Positions 47,796 to 56,805 of a DNA stretch of 64,000 nucleotides are shown here, one piece after another. This DNA is from Sinorhizobium sp. A49. Lineage in GTDB: Bacteria > Pseudomonadota > Alphaproteobacteria > Rhizobiales > Rhizobiaceae. The stretch's first letter is position 1, and every line of letters begins with the position of its first letter. Both the position numbers and the translations under genes were made by a program. The notes beneath the pieces are model-generated. The model made no database searches. It was not told where the DNA came from and worked only from the letters and a program-made list of their open reading frames with translations. The stretch lies in the NCBI RefSeq assembly GCF_002002725.1, contig NZ_MUNW01000045.1:1-64000 (forward strand), written 5' to 3'.

Positions 47796-48467
47796 TCAGC
47801 TGCCGGCAACAGGCGCGATTGCCGCGCGGATCAATGCCTTTGCATCGTCGCTGTCCCAGGCGGCTGGGCCATTCATCGAGCCGATCAGGCATCCCTTGTC
47901 GTCGAGCAGCAAAGTTGCCGGCAGGCCAAAGGCAAGACCTTCCTTCTTCAGATTGTTGAAGACGCCCATCGACGCATCGCGGTAGTAGCGAAGATCGTGG
48001 ACCGCGGTCTCGTCGAGAAAGGCCCTCGGCTTTTCGTCATCGCCGACGTCGATGTTGATTGCGACCACCTCGAATCTGTCGCTGCCGAGAGACTTCTGCA
48101 GGGCGTTAAGGGCTGGCATCTCCTCGCGGCAGGGGCCGCACCAGGTGGCCCAGAGATTGACGAGCAGGGTCTTGCCGGCAAAGGCTGAAACCGTCGTCGG
48201 CTTGCCCTGCGGATCGTTGAAATCGAGCGCGATCGGGCGCGGCGACGCGGCCGGCGACATCGCCGCCACCTGACCCTTCATGAACGGTGTCAGCGAGGTT
48301 ACCTTTTCGCCGGTCAACGGGCAGACGGCAGCCGCCGTTTCGGTCGTCTCGGCATTGCCAGACCCCGTCTCCTTCACGTATACCGCAGCCGCACCGACGA
48401 TCACGCCGAACACGGCGGCGAGCGCGAACAATTTCACGGCCGGGGGGGATTTCTTCTGGTCGGGCAT
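47796..48467 (-). CDS. tlpA: TlpA-like thiol:disulfide interchange protein
   Basis: 223-residue membrane-anchored thioredoxin-like protein. A single N-terminal helix (about residues 12-30) is followed by a periplasmic domain with the active site [14 protein letters not shown]. The cis-Pro block [13 protein letters not shown] closes the fold. The insertion before the active site, with the Cys-containing [11 protein letters not shown], matches rhizobial TlpA, needed for cytochrome aa3 copper centre assembly. GGAGAA precedes the ATG at 48467. It is divergent from argH, with only 26 bases between the two start codons. Confidence 0.87.
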   Translation of the reverse strand: MPDQKKSPPAVKLFALAAVFGVIVGAAAVYVKETGSGNAETTETAAAVCPLTGEKVTSLTPFMKGQVAAMSPAASPRPIALDFNDPQGKPTTVSAFAGKTLLVNLWATWCGPCREEMPALNALQKSLGSDRFEVVAINIDVGDDEKPRAFLDETAVHDLRYYRDASMGVFNNLKKEGLAFGLPATLLLDDKGCLIGSMNGPAAWDSDDAKALIRAAIAPVAGS

Positions 48468-48493
48468 TTCATTCTCCAAGGCGGGCATTCTTC

Positions 48494-49897
48494 ATGGCTG
48501 ACGGCAATTCCGAGACGAAATCCTCCAACCAGATGTGGGGCGGTCGCTTCGCCTCGGGCCCAGACGCGATCATGGAGGAGATAAATGCCTCGATCGGCTT
48601 CGACAAGAAGCTCTATGGCCAAGACATCCGCGGCTCAATAGCGCATGCGACCATGCTTGCGCATCAAGGCATCATTTCGGCTGAGGACAAAGACAAGATC
48701 GTTCACGGTCTCAACACGATCCTGTCAGAGATCGAAAGCGGCCAGTTCGAGTTCTCGCGCCGCCTCGAAGACATCCATATGAACATCGAGGCGCGGCTTG
48801 CGACCCTGATCGGGCCTGCCGCCGGCCGGCTGCACACGGCCCGTTCGCGCAACGACCAGGTGGCGCTCGACTTCCGCCTCTGGGTCAAGGAAGAACTGCA
48901 GCGGACCGAGAAGGCGCTGACCGGCCTGATCGCCGCCTTCCTCGATCGCGCCGAGGAACACGCCGAGACCGTCATGCCCGGCTTCACCCATCTACAGACG
49001 GCCCAGCCCGTCACCTTCGGCCATCACTGCATGGCCTATGTCGAAATGATCGGCCGCGACCGCTCGCGCGTGCGCCACGCCATCGAGCACATGGACGAAA
49101 GCCCGATTGGTGCGGCCGCCCTTGCCGGCACCGGGTTCCCGATCGACCGTCACATGACGGCAAGCGCACTCGGCTTTGCCGGCCCCACCCGCAACTCGAT
49201 CGATACCGTTTCCGACCGCGATTTCGCGCTCGAATTCCTGTCGATCGCCGCGATCGCCGCCACGCACCTGTCGCGCCTCGCCGAAGAGATCGTCATCTGG
49301 TCGACGCCGCAGTTCGGCTTCATCCGCCTCTCCGACGCGTTTTCGACCGGCTCGTCGATCATGCCGCAGAAGAAGAACCCGGATGCCGCCGAACTGGTGC
49401 GCGCCAAGACCGGCCGCATCAACGGTTCGCTGATCGCGCTCCTCACCGTCATGAAGGGCCTGCCGCTCGCCTATTCCAAGGACATGCAGGAAGACAAGGA
49501 GCAGGTCTTCGACGCCGCCGAGAGCCTCGAACTCGCCGTTGCCGCCATGACCGGCATGGTGCGCGACATGGCCATCCGGGCCGACCGGATGAAGGCGGCT
49601 GCCGGCTCCGGTTACTCCACCGCGACCGACCTTGCCGACTGGCTGGTGCGCGAAGCGGGCCTACCCTTCCGCGACGCACACCACGTCACCGGGCGTGCCG
49701 TCGCACTTGCCGAGCAGAAGACCTGCGACCTCGCCGACCTCTCGCTCGAAGACCTGCAGTCGATCCATCCCCAGATCACCGCAAAGGTGTTCGATGTACT
49801 GACCGTCGAGGCCTCGGTTGCCAGCCGCACCTCCTTCGGCGGCACGGCTCCGAACGAGGTTCGCAAGCAGATCGCCTGGTGGCGCGCCCGCAACTGA
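48494..49897 (+). CDS. argH: Argininosuccinate lyase
   Basis: 467-residue last enzyme of arginine synthesis, splitting argininosuccinate into arginine and fumarate. The fumarase/aspartase superfamily signature is [12 protein letters not shown]. The blocks [22 protein letters not shown] and [16 protein letters not shown] are all present. AAGGCGGG lies 8 bases before the ATG. Upstream in-frame codons belong to the opposite tlpA gene. A 9-base-pair TCCCGAAAC/GTTTCGGGA hairpin without a T-run lies just after the stop. lptM and lysA follow on the same strand. Confidence 0.97.
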   Translation: MADGNSETKSSNQMWGGRFASGPDAIMEEINASIGFDKKLYGQDIRGSIAHATMLAHQGIISAEDKDKIVHGLNTILSEIESGQFEFSRRLEDIHMNIEARLATLIGPAAGRLHTARSRNDQVALDFRLWVKEELQRTEKALTGLIAAFLDRAEEHAETVMPGFTHLQTAQPVTFGHHCMAYVEMIGRDRSRVRHAIEHMDESPIGAAALAGTGFPIDRHMTASALGFAGPTRNSIDTVSDRDFALEFLSIAAIAATHLSRLAEEIVIWSTPQFGFIRLSDAFSTGSSIMPQKKNPDAAELVRAKTGRINGSLIALLTVMKGLPLAYSKDMQEDKEQVFDAAESLELAVAAMTGMVRDMAIRADRMKAAAGSGYSTATDLADWLVREAGLPFRDAHHVTGRAVALAEQKTCDLADLSLEDLQSIHPQITAKVFDVLTVEASVASRTSFGGTAPNEVRKQIAWWRARN

Positions 49898-50047
49898 TGC
49901 TTGTCTCCCGAAACTGCGCGGCGGTTTCGGGATAACGACCGCCGGCAGCGCAAGCGCCTGAAAGACGTCGCAGAATCAGGGTGCACAAGCGCCGGAAAAA
50001 TCGATAAGACATCGCACCAGCATCAGTCTCCGCGAAGGAAAATCACG

Positions 50048-50242
50048 ATGACATTCACGAAGGCGGCCCGGTTTGCGCTTCTTCTGGCGATCCCCGGGCT
50101 GGTTCTTGCCGGTTGTGGACGCAAGGGCGACCTCGACCGACCCGGCTCGACGGCACCGATCAACACCTTGACCCCTGCCGGAACCGTCGAAAAGAAAGAA
50201 CAGGCGGACGACCGCCGTTTCCTGCTTGATCCCCTCCTCTAG
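50048..50242 (+). CDS. lptM: LPS translocon maturation lipoprotein LptM-like
   Basis: 64-residue lipoprotein. The signal sequence MTFTKAARFALLLAIPGLVLAG ends in the lipobox LAGC, with Cys at about residue 23. The mature start CGRKGDLDRP is the LptM/YifL signature. LptM aids disulfide maturation of LptD in the LPS export machine. AAGGAAAA precedes the ATG. The gene lies upstream of lysA as in many proteobacteria, and its stop codon is the first trinucleotide of the RIME-like repeat. Confidence 0.87.
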   Translation: MTFTKAARFALLLAIPGLVLAGCGRKGDLDRPGSTAPINTLTPAGTVEKKEQADDRRFLLDPLL

Positions 50243-50341
50243 AGCCTTCCGGTTCAAACGGAGTGTAGAAACGCTCTATCTCTTTGTTTCAACGCATTTC
50301 CGGACGGAAAACCGCTTCGCACTTTTCCTGGAAATGCTCTA
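50240..50341 (+). repeat. RIME-like intergenic repeat, family 2, intact copy
   Basis: 102 bases bounded by TAGAGC (50240-50245) and GCTCTA (50336-50341). The first hairpin is TAGAGC/GCTCTA (to 50278). The second is GCATTTCC (50294-50301)/GGAAATGC (50330-50337), with an inner GGAAAA/TTTTCC. The sequence resembles mosaic palindromic elements widespread in rhizobial intergenic DNA; assignment to RIME1 is from memory and tentative. A decayed copy is at 22001-22080. It fills nearly all the space between lptM and lysA. Confidence 0.75.
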
Positions 50342-50357
50342 AGCCGAGCCAAGCCCC

Positions 50358-51626
50358 GTGAATCATTTCGAATACCGCGACGGAATCCTCTACGCCGAAG
50401 ACGTGCCGGTGACCGACATCGCCCGTGCCGTCGGAACGCCCTTCTACTGTTATTCGACCGCAACGCTCGAGCGGCACTACAAGGTCTTCTCCAAGGCCTT
50501 TGCCGACGTCGATGCGATGGTCTGCTACGCCATGAAGGCCAATTCGAACCAGGCGGTGCTGAAGACGCTCGCGCGCCTCGGCGCCGGCGTCGACGTCGTG
50601 TCCGGCGGTGAACTGCGCCGCGCGCTGGCCGCCGGCATTCCGGCAAGCCGCATCATGTTTTCGGGCGTCGGCAAGACCCCGAACGAAATGGATCTGGCGC
50701 TCGAAGCGGGCATCTACTGCTTCAACGTCGAGTCCGAACCGGAACTCGAGGTCCTGAACCAGCGCGCCGTTCGCGCCGGCAAGCGTGCGCACGTGTCCTT
50801 CCGCATCAATCCGGATGTCGACGCGCGCACCCATTCGAAGATCTCGACCGGCAAGAAGGAAAACAAGTTCGGCATTTCGTGGGAGCGCGCCCGCGCCGTC
50901 TACGCCCATGCCGCAACGCTGCCGGGCATTCAGGTCACCGGTATCGACATGCATATCGGCAGCCAGATCACCGAACTGCAGCCCTTCGACGACGCCTTCA
51001 AGCTCTTGCGCGAGCTGGTCGACACCCTGCGCAGCGACGGCCATGCGATCGATCACGTCGACATCGGCGGTGGTCTCGGCATTCCCTACAAGGAAGACAA
51101 CAATCCGCCGCCACTGCCCGACGCCTATGCCGACATCGTCAAGAACCAGCTGCAATCGCTCGGCTGCAAGATCGTCACGGAGCCGGGCCGCCTGATCGTC
51201 GGCAATGCCGGCATCCTCGTGACCGAGGTCATCTACGTCAAGGACGGCGGCGACAAGACCTTCGTCATCGTTGATGGCGCCATGAACGACCTTATCCGCC
51301 CGACGCTCTATGAAGCCTACCACGAGATCAGGCCGGTCCGTATCTCGGCTGCCAATGCTCCCCGCATCAAGGCCGACGTCGTCGGCCCGGTGTGCGAGAC
51401 GGGCGATTACCTGGCGCTCGACCGCGAGATGGCCATGCCGAAGCCGGGCGATCTCTTCGCCATCAGCTCGGCCGGCGCCTATGGCGCAGTCCAGGCCAGC
51501 ACCTACAACAGCCGGCTGCTGATCCCGGAAGTGCTGGTCAAGGGCGATCGTTTCCACGTGATCCGGCCGCGCCAGAGCTACGACGACCTGATCGGGCTCG
51601 ATTCCGTCCCGGACTGGCTCGACTGA
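50358..51626 (+). CDS. lysA: Diaminopimelate decarboxylase
   Basis: 422-residue PLP enzyme making lysine from meso-diaminopimelate. The PLP lysine lies in VCYAMKANSN. HIGSQ and IGGGLGIPY follow in the barrel. The C-terminal EPGRLIVGNAG and GPVCETGDYLA blocks supply active-site Arg, Cys and Glu. The start is GTG at 50358 (MNHFEYRDG), with only a weak ribosome site, only 16 bases after the repeat element. Together with lysC in this window it marks the two ends of the lysine pathway. Confidence 0.96.
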   Translation: MNHFEYRDGILYAEDVPVTDIARAVGTPFYCYSTATLERHYKVFSKAFADVDAMVCYAMKANSNQAVLKTLARLGAGVDVVSGGELRRALAAGIPASRIMFSGVGKTPNEMDLALEAGIYCFNVESEPELEVLNQRAVRAGKRAHVSFRINPDVDARTHSKISTGKKENKFGISWERARAVYAHAATLPGIQVTGIDMHIGSQITELQPFDDAFKLLRELVDTLRSDGHAIDHVDIGGGLGIPYKEDNNPPPLPDAYADIVKNQLQSLGCKIVTEPGRLIVGNAGILVTEVIYVKDGGDKTFVIVDGAMNDLIRPTLYEAYHEIRPVRISAANAPRIKADVVGPVCETGDYLALDREMAMPKPGDLFAISSAGAYGAVQASTYNSRLLIPEVLVKGDRFHVIRPRQSYDDLIGLDSVPDWLD

Positions 51627-51656
51627 GCAACGTTTCGCATCGGACGATGATCTGTG

Positions 51657-51684
51657 GATCGCCCGCGCGGGCGATCACGATTTT
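51657..51684 (+). terminator. Probable terminator of lysA
   Basis: A perfect 20-base palindrome at 51657-51676 (arms GATCGCCCG and CGGGCGATC about a CG centre) is followed by ACGATTTTG. It begins 30 bases after the lysA stop. The short T-run makes it moderate. Confidence 0.5.
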
Positions 51685-51780
51685 GTTGTCGCCCTCGTCT
51701 TCGCCACAAACGATGTTATCCTGATCACTCAATAGGTCGGTCACGAGCGGTCATGAGCGGCCGAAAGGGAACTTGGGCGG

Positions 51781-54402
51781 ATGACGCAATTCCGGCAGGA
51801 TGAAACGCCACAACCGAAGTCGTTTGCCAGAACGCTGGCACTGAAGAGATGTGTCGCACGGGCGGTCCTGACCGCCGAGCAGGTTTTGCCGCGCGCCCTC
51901 GTTCCCGCGTCGATCGCGTTGCTGTTTCTATCCACCGCCTGGCTCGGCCTCTTCCGCATTGCCCCACTTTGGCTGCATGTGGCCCTGCTCCTGGGCTTTC
52001 TCGTCGCCTTCATCGCTTCTCTCACTCCACTGACCCGGTTGAGATTGCCTGGCAATGTCGATGCCGACCGCATGCTGGAGGAGCGCAACGACCTGCCGCA
52101 CCAGGCAATCCGCGTCCAGGACGACATGCCGGCAACCGGCGGCGCCTTCGGCGAGGCGCTGTGGCGCGAACACCAGACGCGCATGGCGGGCATGATCCGG
52201 GCGCTCGACACGGGGCTGCCGCGCCCCGACATTGCCCGTCACGACCCTTTCGCGCTGCGCGCACTGCCGGTCCTGATCGCCTGCGTCGCCTTCGCCTATT
52301 CCTATTCCAACCGGGCAGGGTTGCTCTCGGACGCCTTCCACTTGCCCCAGGCAACAAGCGAAGTCGCTGACATCCGGGTCGACGCCTGGGTGACGCCGCC
52401 CGCCTATACCGGGCGGGCGCCCGTCTTCCTCACCGGCCGCCAGGGCGTCGCTTCCCCGGCCGACGAAGCGGCTGCAATCACCGTTCCACAGTTCAGCGAC
52501 CTGACCGTGCGCGTCACCGGCGCCGGCACGGAAGAGACTGTCCGTTATTCGGAAGACGGAGCTGCAGAGCCGATCATCATCCCGACGGCCAGCGAAAAGC
52601 CCGACGAAAAGGTCGCGGCAGCGGAGTCGGCCGCCCAGAAGGCACCCGACAGCAATGCGGTGCGCAACCATCTCTACAAGATCGTCAAGGACGGCGAACT
52701 CTCGGTCGGTGGTCAGAAGTGGACGTTCAAGATCACGCCCGACAGCGTGCCGCAGATCGCCTTTGACGGCCTGCCGAAGCCCACGCCCAACGCGTCGCTC
52801 GACATCACCTTCCTCGCATCCGACGACTACGGCATTGCGCAGGCCTGGGCCGAGATCAAACCGCTGGACGAGCCTGTGAAGGACGCACGGCCGCTTTATC
52901 CGCTTCCCGAATACCGGCTCGATCTGCCACGTCGCAATGCCCGCGAGGCCAAGGGCACGACCAGCCGCAACCTCAGTGAACATCCGCTCGCCGGCAAGCG
53001 CGTTCGCATCACGCTCGTTGCCCGCGATGCCGCCGGACAGGAAGGGCGCAGCGTGCCACAGGACATGATCATGCCGGCACGGCAATTCTTCAACCCCTTG
53101 GCAGGTTCCGTCGCCGAACAGCGCCAGGTCTTCGCGCTCAACGCCAACGATCTGCCGCGCGCCATCGATCTCAATGACGCGATCGCCAGTTTCGCCGAGG
53201 AAGCGATCCCCAATCTCACCCATTTCCTGCTGTTGAAATCGGCCCGCTCGCGCATGGCGCTCGCGCACAACGACGACATGCTGCGCGACGCCGCCAAGCA
53301 TCTTTGGGAAATCGCGCTTGGCATCGAAGACGGCGATCTGTCGCTTGCCGACCGTCGCCTGCGCGATGCACAGCAGGCGCTCTCGGACGCACTCGAGCGC
53401 AACGCGCCCGACGAGGAAATCGCCAAGCTGATGAAGGAACTGCGCGAAGCGATGCAGGAATACATGCAGGCGCTTGCCAAGGAGGCGGCGAAAAACCCGC
53501 GCATGGCCGCCAATCCGGATCAGAACAATGTTCTGCGTCAGCAGGATCTGGAAAAGATGATGAACCAGATCGAGAACCTGGCACGCTCGGGCGCACGCGA
53601 TCAGGCCCGCCAGATGCTGTCCGAGCTTCAGCGGATGATGAACAACCTGCAGGCCGGCCGCGGCCAGCAGCAGCAGGGCGAACAGAACAGCGCCATGCGC
53701 CAGCAGATGGACAAGCTCGGCCAGCTGATGCAGGAGCAGCAACGGCTGATGGACGAGACGTTCAAGCTCGACCAGGCGCAGCGCGACCGCATGCAGCGCG
53801 GCGACCCGCTGCAGGGCGAAGACAACGAGCTTTACGGTCAGGAGATGCCACAGGATCCGGGCCAGCGCGGTGACGAAAACGGCGAGCCAAACCCGCTTGA
53901 CGACATGACGGCCGAGCAGCTGAAGGAGGCGCTGAAGCAGCTGAAGCAGCAGCAGGACGCATTGGGCAAACAACTCGGCGAACTGCAGAAGGGGCTGGAG
54001 AGCCTCGGCATCAAGCCCGGCAAGGGTTTCGGCGACGCCAAGCGGGAGATGGACGGCGCATCCGGGTCGCTTGGCAAGGGCCAGGGCGAACCGGCCGTCG
54101 GCAGCCAGGGCCGCGCACTGCAGGCGTTGCGCGAAGGCGCCCAGGACATGATGAACCAGATGCAGGCCCAGGGACAGGGTCCCGGTCAAGGCGTGCCGCA
54201 ATATGGCCAGAACGGCCGCGATCCGCTCGGTCGACGCCAGCAGAATGCCGGCCCTGATTTCGGCGACCAGGTCAAGGTGCCGGATGAAATCGATACCCAG
54301 CGGGCGCGCGAGATTCTCGACGAGATCCGCCGCCGGCTCGGCAACACCCTGTCGCCGGAAGCCGAGCGGCAGTATCTCGAGCGATTGCTCGACATGCGCT
54401 GA
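51781..54402 (+). CDS. TIGR02302/DUF4175 family membrane protein
   Basis: 873-residue alphaproteobacterial protein. Two adjacent hydrophobic helices at about residues 43-83 and a third at about 160-175 anchor a large periplasmic region. The middle holds beta-rich segments such as SLDITFLASDDYGIAQAWAE. The C-terminal third is a long Gln/Met/Lys-rich coiled-coil (KLMKELREAMQEYMQALAKE). It then becomes low-complexity Gly/Gln, and ends EIDTQRAREILDEIRRRLG. Function is unknown; the family occurs as a single large gene in most Rhizobiales. It starts at an ATG 154 bases after lysA and is followed by a hairpin. Confidence 0.88.
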   Translation: MTQFRQDETPQPKSFARTLALKRCVARAVLTAEQVLPRALVPASIALLFLSTAWLGLFRIAPLWLHVALLLGFLVAFIASLTPLTRLRLPGNVDADRMLEERNDLPHQAIRVQDDMPATGGAFGEALWREHQTRMAGMIRALDTGLPRPDIARHDPFALRALPVLIACVAFAYSYSNRAGLLSDAFHLPQATSEVADIRVDAWVTPPAYTGRAPVFLTGRQGVASPADEAAAITVPQFSDLTVRVTGAGTEETVRYSEDGAAEPIIIPTASEKPDEKVAAAESAAQKAPDSNAVRNHLYKIVKDGELSVGGQKWTFKITPDSVPQIAFDGLPKPTPNASLDITFLASDDYGIAQAWAEIKPLDEPVKDARPLYPLPEYRLDLPRRNAREAKGTTSRNLSEHPLAGKRVRITLVARDAAGQEGRSVPQDMIMPARQFFNPLAGSVAEQRQVFALNANDLPRAIDLNDAIASFAEEAIPNLTHFLLLKSARSRMALAHNDDMLRDAAKHLWEIALGIEDGDLSLADRRLRDAQQALSDALERNAPDEEIAKLMKELREAMQEYMQALAKEAAKNPRMAANPDQNNVLRQQDLEKMMNQIENLARSGARDQARQMLSELQRMMNNLQAGRGQQQQGEQNSAMRQQMDKLGQLMQEQQRLMDETFKLDQAQRDRMQRGDPLQGEDNELYGQEMPQDPGQRGDENGEPNPLDDMTAEQLKEALKQLKQQQDALGKQLGELQKGLESLGIKPGKGFGDAKREMDGASGSLGKGQGEPAVGSQGRALQALREGAQDMMNQMQAQGQGPGQGVPQYGQNGRDPLGRRQQNAGPDFGDQVKVPDEIDTQRAREILDEIRRRLGNTLSPEAERQYLERLLDMR

Positions 54403-54433
54403 CCGTCGCTCAGCAAAAGAGCCGGAAACGACA

Positions 54434-54465
54434 ACGCCCTTGGCGCGGAAGCGCGCCAAGGGCGT
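54434..54465 (+). terminator. Terminator of the TIGR02302 gene
   Basis: A perfect 13-base-pair stem (54434-54446 with 54453-54465), tightened by one further pair, has a GAAG loop. CTTCAATTTG follows; the T content is low but the stem is very stable. Confidence 0.6.
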
Positions 54466-54484
54466 CTTCAATTTGTCAGATCGC

Positions 54485-54578
54485 TGCAGCGCCCGCGTCT
54501 TATCAGACGCGCAAAGGTCGCTGCAGCACTTTGAATTGCTGCATGTTTTTATCCTTAAACCGGATAGGATTTAAGGAA
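54485..54578 (+). repeat. Palindromic intergenic repeat, family 1, copy B
   Basis: The outer stem TGCAGCG (54485-54491)/CGCTGCA (54519-54525) encloses GCGTCT (54495-54500)/AGACGC (54505-54510) and CAAAGG. The second hairpin TCCTTAAA (54552-54559)/TTTAAGGA (54570-54577) follows the GCATGTTTTT spacer. This is the most complete copy. Compared with copy A the second base pair of the outer stem is changed from A-T to G-C on both arms. Confidence 0.8.
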
Positions 54579-54583
54579 GGTCG

Positions 54584-54943
54584 TCAGGCAGCAAGCGCCA
54601 GTGCCACGGCCTTGCGGATATCCGGCAGGGAAAAGGGTTTGGAGATGACGTCGACGATCTTGTCAGCGAGATCGTCGGCCCGTTCACGTTGCTCGGCGTA
54701 ACCGGTCATCAGCAGGATCTTCATCGCCGGAAAGGCGGCGGATGCCTGGTGGGTCAACTCGATACCATCCATCACGGGCATGCGGATGTCCGACAGAAGC
54801 AGATCGAAATTCTCGGTCTGCAGGCAGGCAAGTCCGTCTGCGCCGTCTCCGGCCTCCACGGTCTCATGCCCATCGAGCCTCAGGGCCCGCGCGACGAACG
54901 AGCGCAATGCATCCTCGTCCTCGGTAATCAGGATCTTCGCCAT
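54584..54943 (-). CDS. cpdR: Single-domain response regulator CpdR
   Basis: 119-residue receiver domain with no output domain. It starts MAKILITEDEDALRSFVARALRLDG. The phosphorylated Asp is in LLLSDIRMPVMDG, the Thr in ILLMTGYAEQRERAD and the Lys in ISKPF. In Caulobacter and Sinorhizobium CpdR is dephosphorylated to recruit substrates to ClpXP, driving CtrA loss at the cell cycle. GGGAGG lies upstream of the ATG at 54943; a preceding ATG is adjacent. A CtrA-type box lies about 1.7 kb away in front of ftsE. Confidence 0.92.
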   Translation of the reverse strand: MAKILITEDEDALRSFVARALRLDGHETVEAGDGADGLACLQTENFDLLLSDIRMPVMDGIELTHQASAAFPAMKILLMTGYAEQRERADDLADKIVDVISKPFSLPDIRKAVALALAA

Positions 54944-55236
54944 CATGGCCTCCCGCGTTCGCTGCGACGGCACGGCTCTATCGCGCAGAGACCGGCCCAT
55001 TCCAATGGATACGGCAACGCTCACGAGAAATGTGACGGCAGGCCGCAGCGGCGCGCAAAACCTTTGAGGGGACGAAGCGCGACACGCCCCCAAACAACCA
55101 GCTTTTTCTTTGTGTTCGGTAAACGCCGGGCGGCTGGATTTCGGAATGTCGGATTGTCAGGACCGGTTCCGGACGATCCCGGAGGTTGCTGCAGCGCTAC
55201 GATCTCAGATGCCGCAGCGCTGCCTACTGTCGCCTT

Positions 55237-55782
55237 TTACTCGGCGTCGCCGGTGACAACACCGACGAACGGCAATTCGCGGAATGCATAGGCCACGTCC
55301 ATACCGTAGCCGACGACGAAATGGTCAGGGCATTCGAAGCCGACATAGTCAGCCTCAAGCTCGACCTTGCGCTTGACGCGCTTGTCGAGCAGCACCGCGA
55401 TCGTGACGTTGCGTGCGCCGCGCTCGTACATCAGTTCCTTGGCGAAACGCAGGGTGCGCCCGGATTCGAGGATATCGTCGATCAGGAGCACGTCGCGGCC
55501 ATGCACGTCGCTGTCGATGTCCTTGATGATCTTCACGCCCTGGGAGACCGTGCCGAGCCCGTAGCTCGACAGCGTGATGAACTCGACCTCAGGTGCAAGC
55601 CCGGTGTTGTGCATGGCGCGGATCAGGTCCGCTGCAAAGATGAACGAGCCCTTCAGCACCGCAATCACCAGCAGATCCTTGTGGGGACCTTCGACGATCA
55701 TGTCGGCAAGCTCGGTGTTGCGTGCGGCGATCGTTTCTGCCGTGTAAAGGGGCTCGATATTCTTTCCGCGAACGACGGGCAT
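55237..55782 (-). CDS. hpt: Hypoxanthine phosphoribosyltransferase
   Basis: 181-residue purine salvage enzyme converting hypoxanthine (and guanine) with PRPP to the nucleotide. The PRPP-binding block is VLLIDDILESGRTL. The N-terminal VLKGSFIFAADL and the C-terminal DHFVVGYGMD segment (base stacking and Mg2+) complete the family pattern. The ATG at 55782 (MPVVRGKNI) has GGAGAAG upstream; the frame continues 7 codons further. A GCAGCGCT/AGCGCTGC inverted repeat without a T-run lies at 55191-55223, after the gene. Confidence 0.93.
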   Translation of the reverse strand: MPVVRGKNIEPLYTAETIAARNTELADMIVEGPHKDLLVIAVLKGSFIFAADLIRAMHNTGLAPEVEFITLSSYGLGTVSQGVKIIKDIDSDVHGRDVLLIDDILESGRTLRFAKELMYERGARNVTIAVLLDKRVKRKVELEADYVGFECPDHFVVGYGMDVAYAFRELPFVGVVTGDAE

Positions 55783-55845
55783 GCGGCTTCTCCAGCGTTT
55801 CATCCGGAAGACTGACGCCTTCCCTTTCGCGCCCGCTTAGCACAA

Positions 55846-56511
55846 TCAGCGCACGGAGACACCGTTTTCGGCGAAGGAAACCTTCACTTCCGGCATTTTT
55901 CCACCTGCATATGGAAGCCGGGTCACGAAGCGGCGGCTCTCGCCGGGCGCAATGGCAGCGCCCTCCGGCATCAATCGCGTTGCCGTGACCTTGCGGCCAT
56001 TGCTCATAACATCTACCACGACCAGCGGCAGGCGCTGCAGGGCGGAGGAGGAATTGTCGATCGAGCCGTAGACCGAAAGCACCCGCATGCCGCCGGAATA
56101 ATCGATCGAGGCGGTGACGTCGGTGATTGCCAACGGATCGCGCGCAATACCGTCACCGGTCGAAAGAGCGATAATCCCCGCAAATGCCGCAAGCGCGAAA
56201 CCGGCGACGAGCCCGGCAAACTGGCGGGCCGGCATCTCGCGCAGCCGCGCCTCGGCGAAGGACAGCAGGCGCCTTGCCGCGGTCTGCTCGTCGCGAACGA
56301 CCGTCAGGATCGGGGCATGGCGTCGGGTCTGCTTGCTGTCGTTGAAAACCGGATAGGGATTGCGACGGGTGGTCGTTGAAACCGTCTCGAACTCGGCCTC
56401 GATGTAGTCGGTGCGGCGCGCGGCGGTTGCGGGCTCTCGCCGGGCGCGGTCCGGCGGAAGCAGATCAGCATAGGCCGTGGCGCCAGCCGTTTTCGTGCGG
56501 AATGCCTGCAT
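55846..56511 (-). CDS. Hypothetical single-pass membrane protein upstream of ftsE
   Basis: 221-residue protein. A charged, Thr/Arg-rich N-terminal half (about 1-120) precedes one hydrophobic helix at about 127-146 (FAGLVAGFALAAFAGIIAL). A C-terminal domain of about 75 residues follows, with VTASIDYSGGMRVLSVYGSIDN and RFVTRLPYAGGKMPEV. This tail resembles DUF3426/FxLYD-type immunoglobulin-like domains, which in rhizobia lie in zinc-ribbon (MJ0042) proteins next to ftsE; here the N-terminal zinc ribbon is not visible. AGGAGGAAAA precedes the ATG. It is divergent from ftsE and shares the intergenic CtrA box. Confidence 0.7.
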   Translation of the reverse strand: MQAFRTKTAGATAYADLLPPDRARREPATAARRTDYIEAEFETVSTTTRRNPYPVFNDSKQTRRHAPILTVVRDEQTAARRLLSFAEARLREMPARQFAGLVAGFALAAFAGIIALSTGDGIARDPLAITDVTASIDYSGGMRVLSVYGSIDNSSSALQRLPLVVVDVMSNGRKVTATRLMPEGAAIAPGESRRFVTRLPYAGGKMPEVKVSFAENGVSVR

Positions 56512-56685
56512 CGCTTTTCCTCCTGGATCGCGGACGGGTGTGTCGTCCAAGCGAAACCATCGGGCAATGCGCCGATCCCGCGCGGTGCAAGAATCTGGGC
56601 ATTGCATCAAATCTTTCCGACACGTAAACCAAAATGGTTAATGCTTCGGAAAGAGGTCGCGAAACCGGCGCCTTTTCATGAAAAA

Positions 56686-56701
56686 TTAACCGCTGCTTAA
56701 C
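56686..56701. promoter_or_regulatory. CtrA-type binding box
   Basis: TTAA, seven bases, TTAAC: TTAACCGCTGCTTAAC at 56686-56701. This is a perfect match to the alphaproteobacterial CtrA full site TTAA-N7-TTAAC. It lies 105 bases before ftsE and 175 before the divergent membrane protein gene. Additional half sites (GGTTAA near 56635) flank it. Confidence 0.65.
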
Positions 56702-56805
56702 CATGGTTCCGCTGGCGGTTTTGCCTTTCGTTGCTTGTCGTCCTATGCGCAGATGACCGGCCTTCGGCAAAACTGCATGGGTCGTGAGAGAGACTGGGCT
56801 ACCCT

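Noticed and set aside
53400-54200. Gln/Met-rich 3' part of the TIGR02302 gene as tandem DNA repeats
   Set aside because: The amino-acid bias is strong but codons are irregular and no unit repeats in tandem; it is coiled-coil and low-complexity protein.
51928-54471. 847-codon minus-strand frame opposite the TIGR02302 gene
   Set aside because: It is Leu/Val/His-rich antisense translation of a Gln/Glu/Met coiled-coil gene, an artefact of complementary codons.
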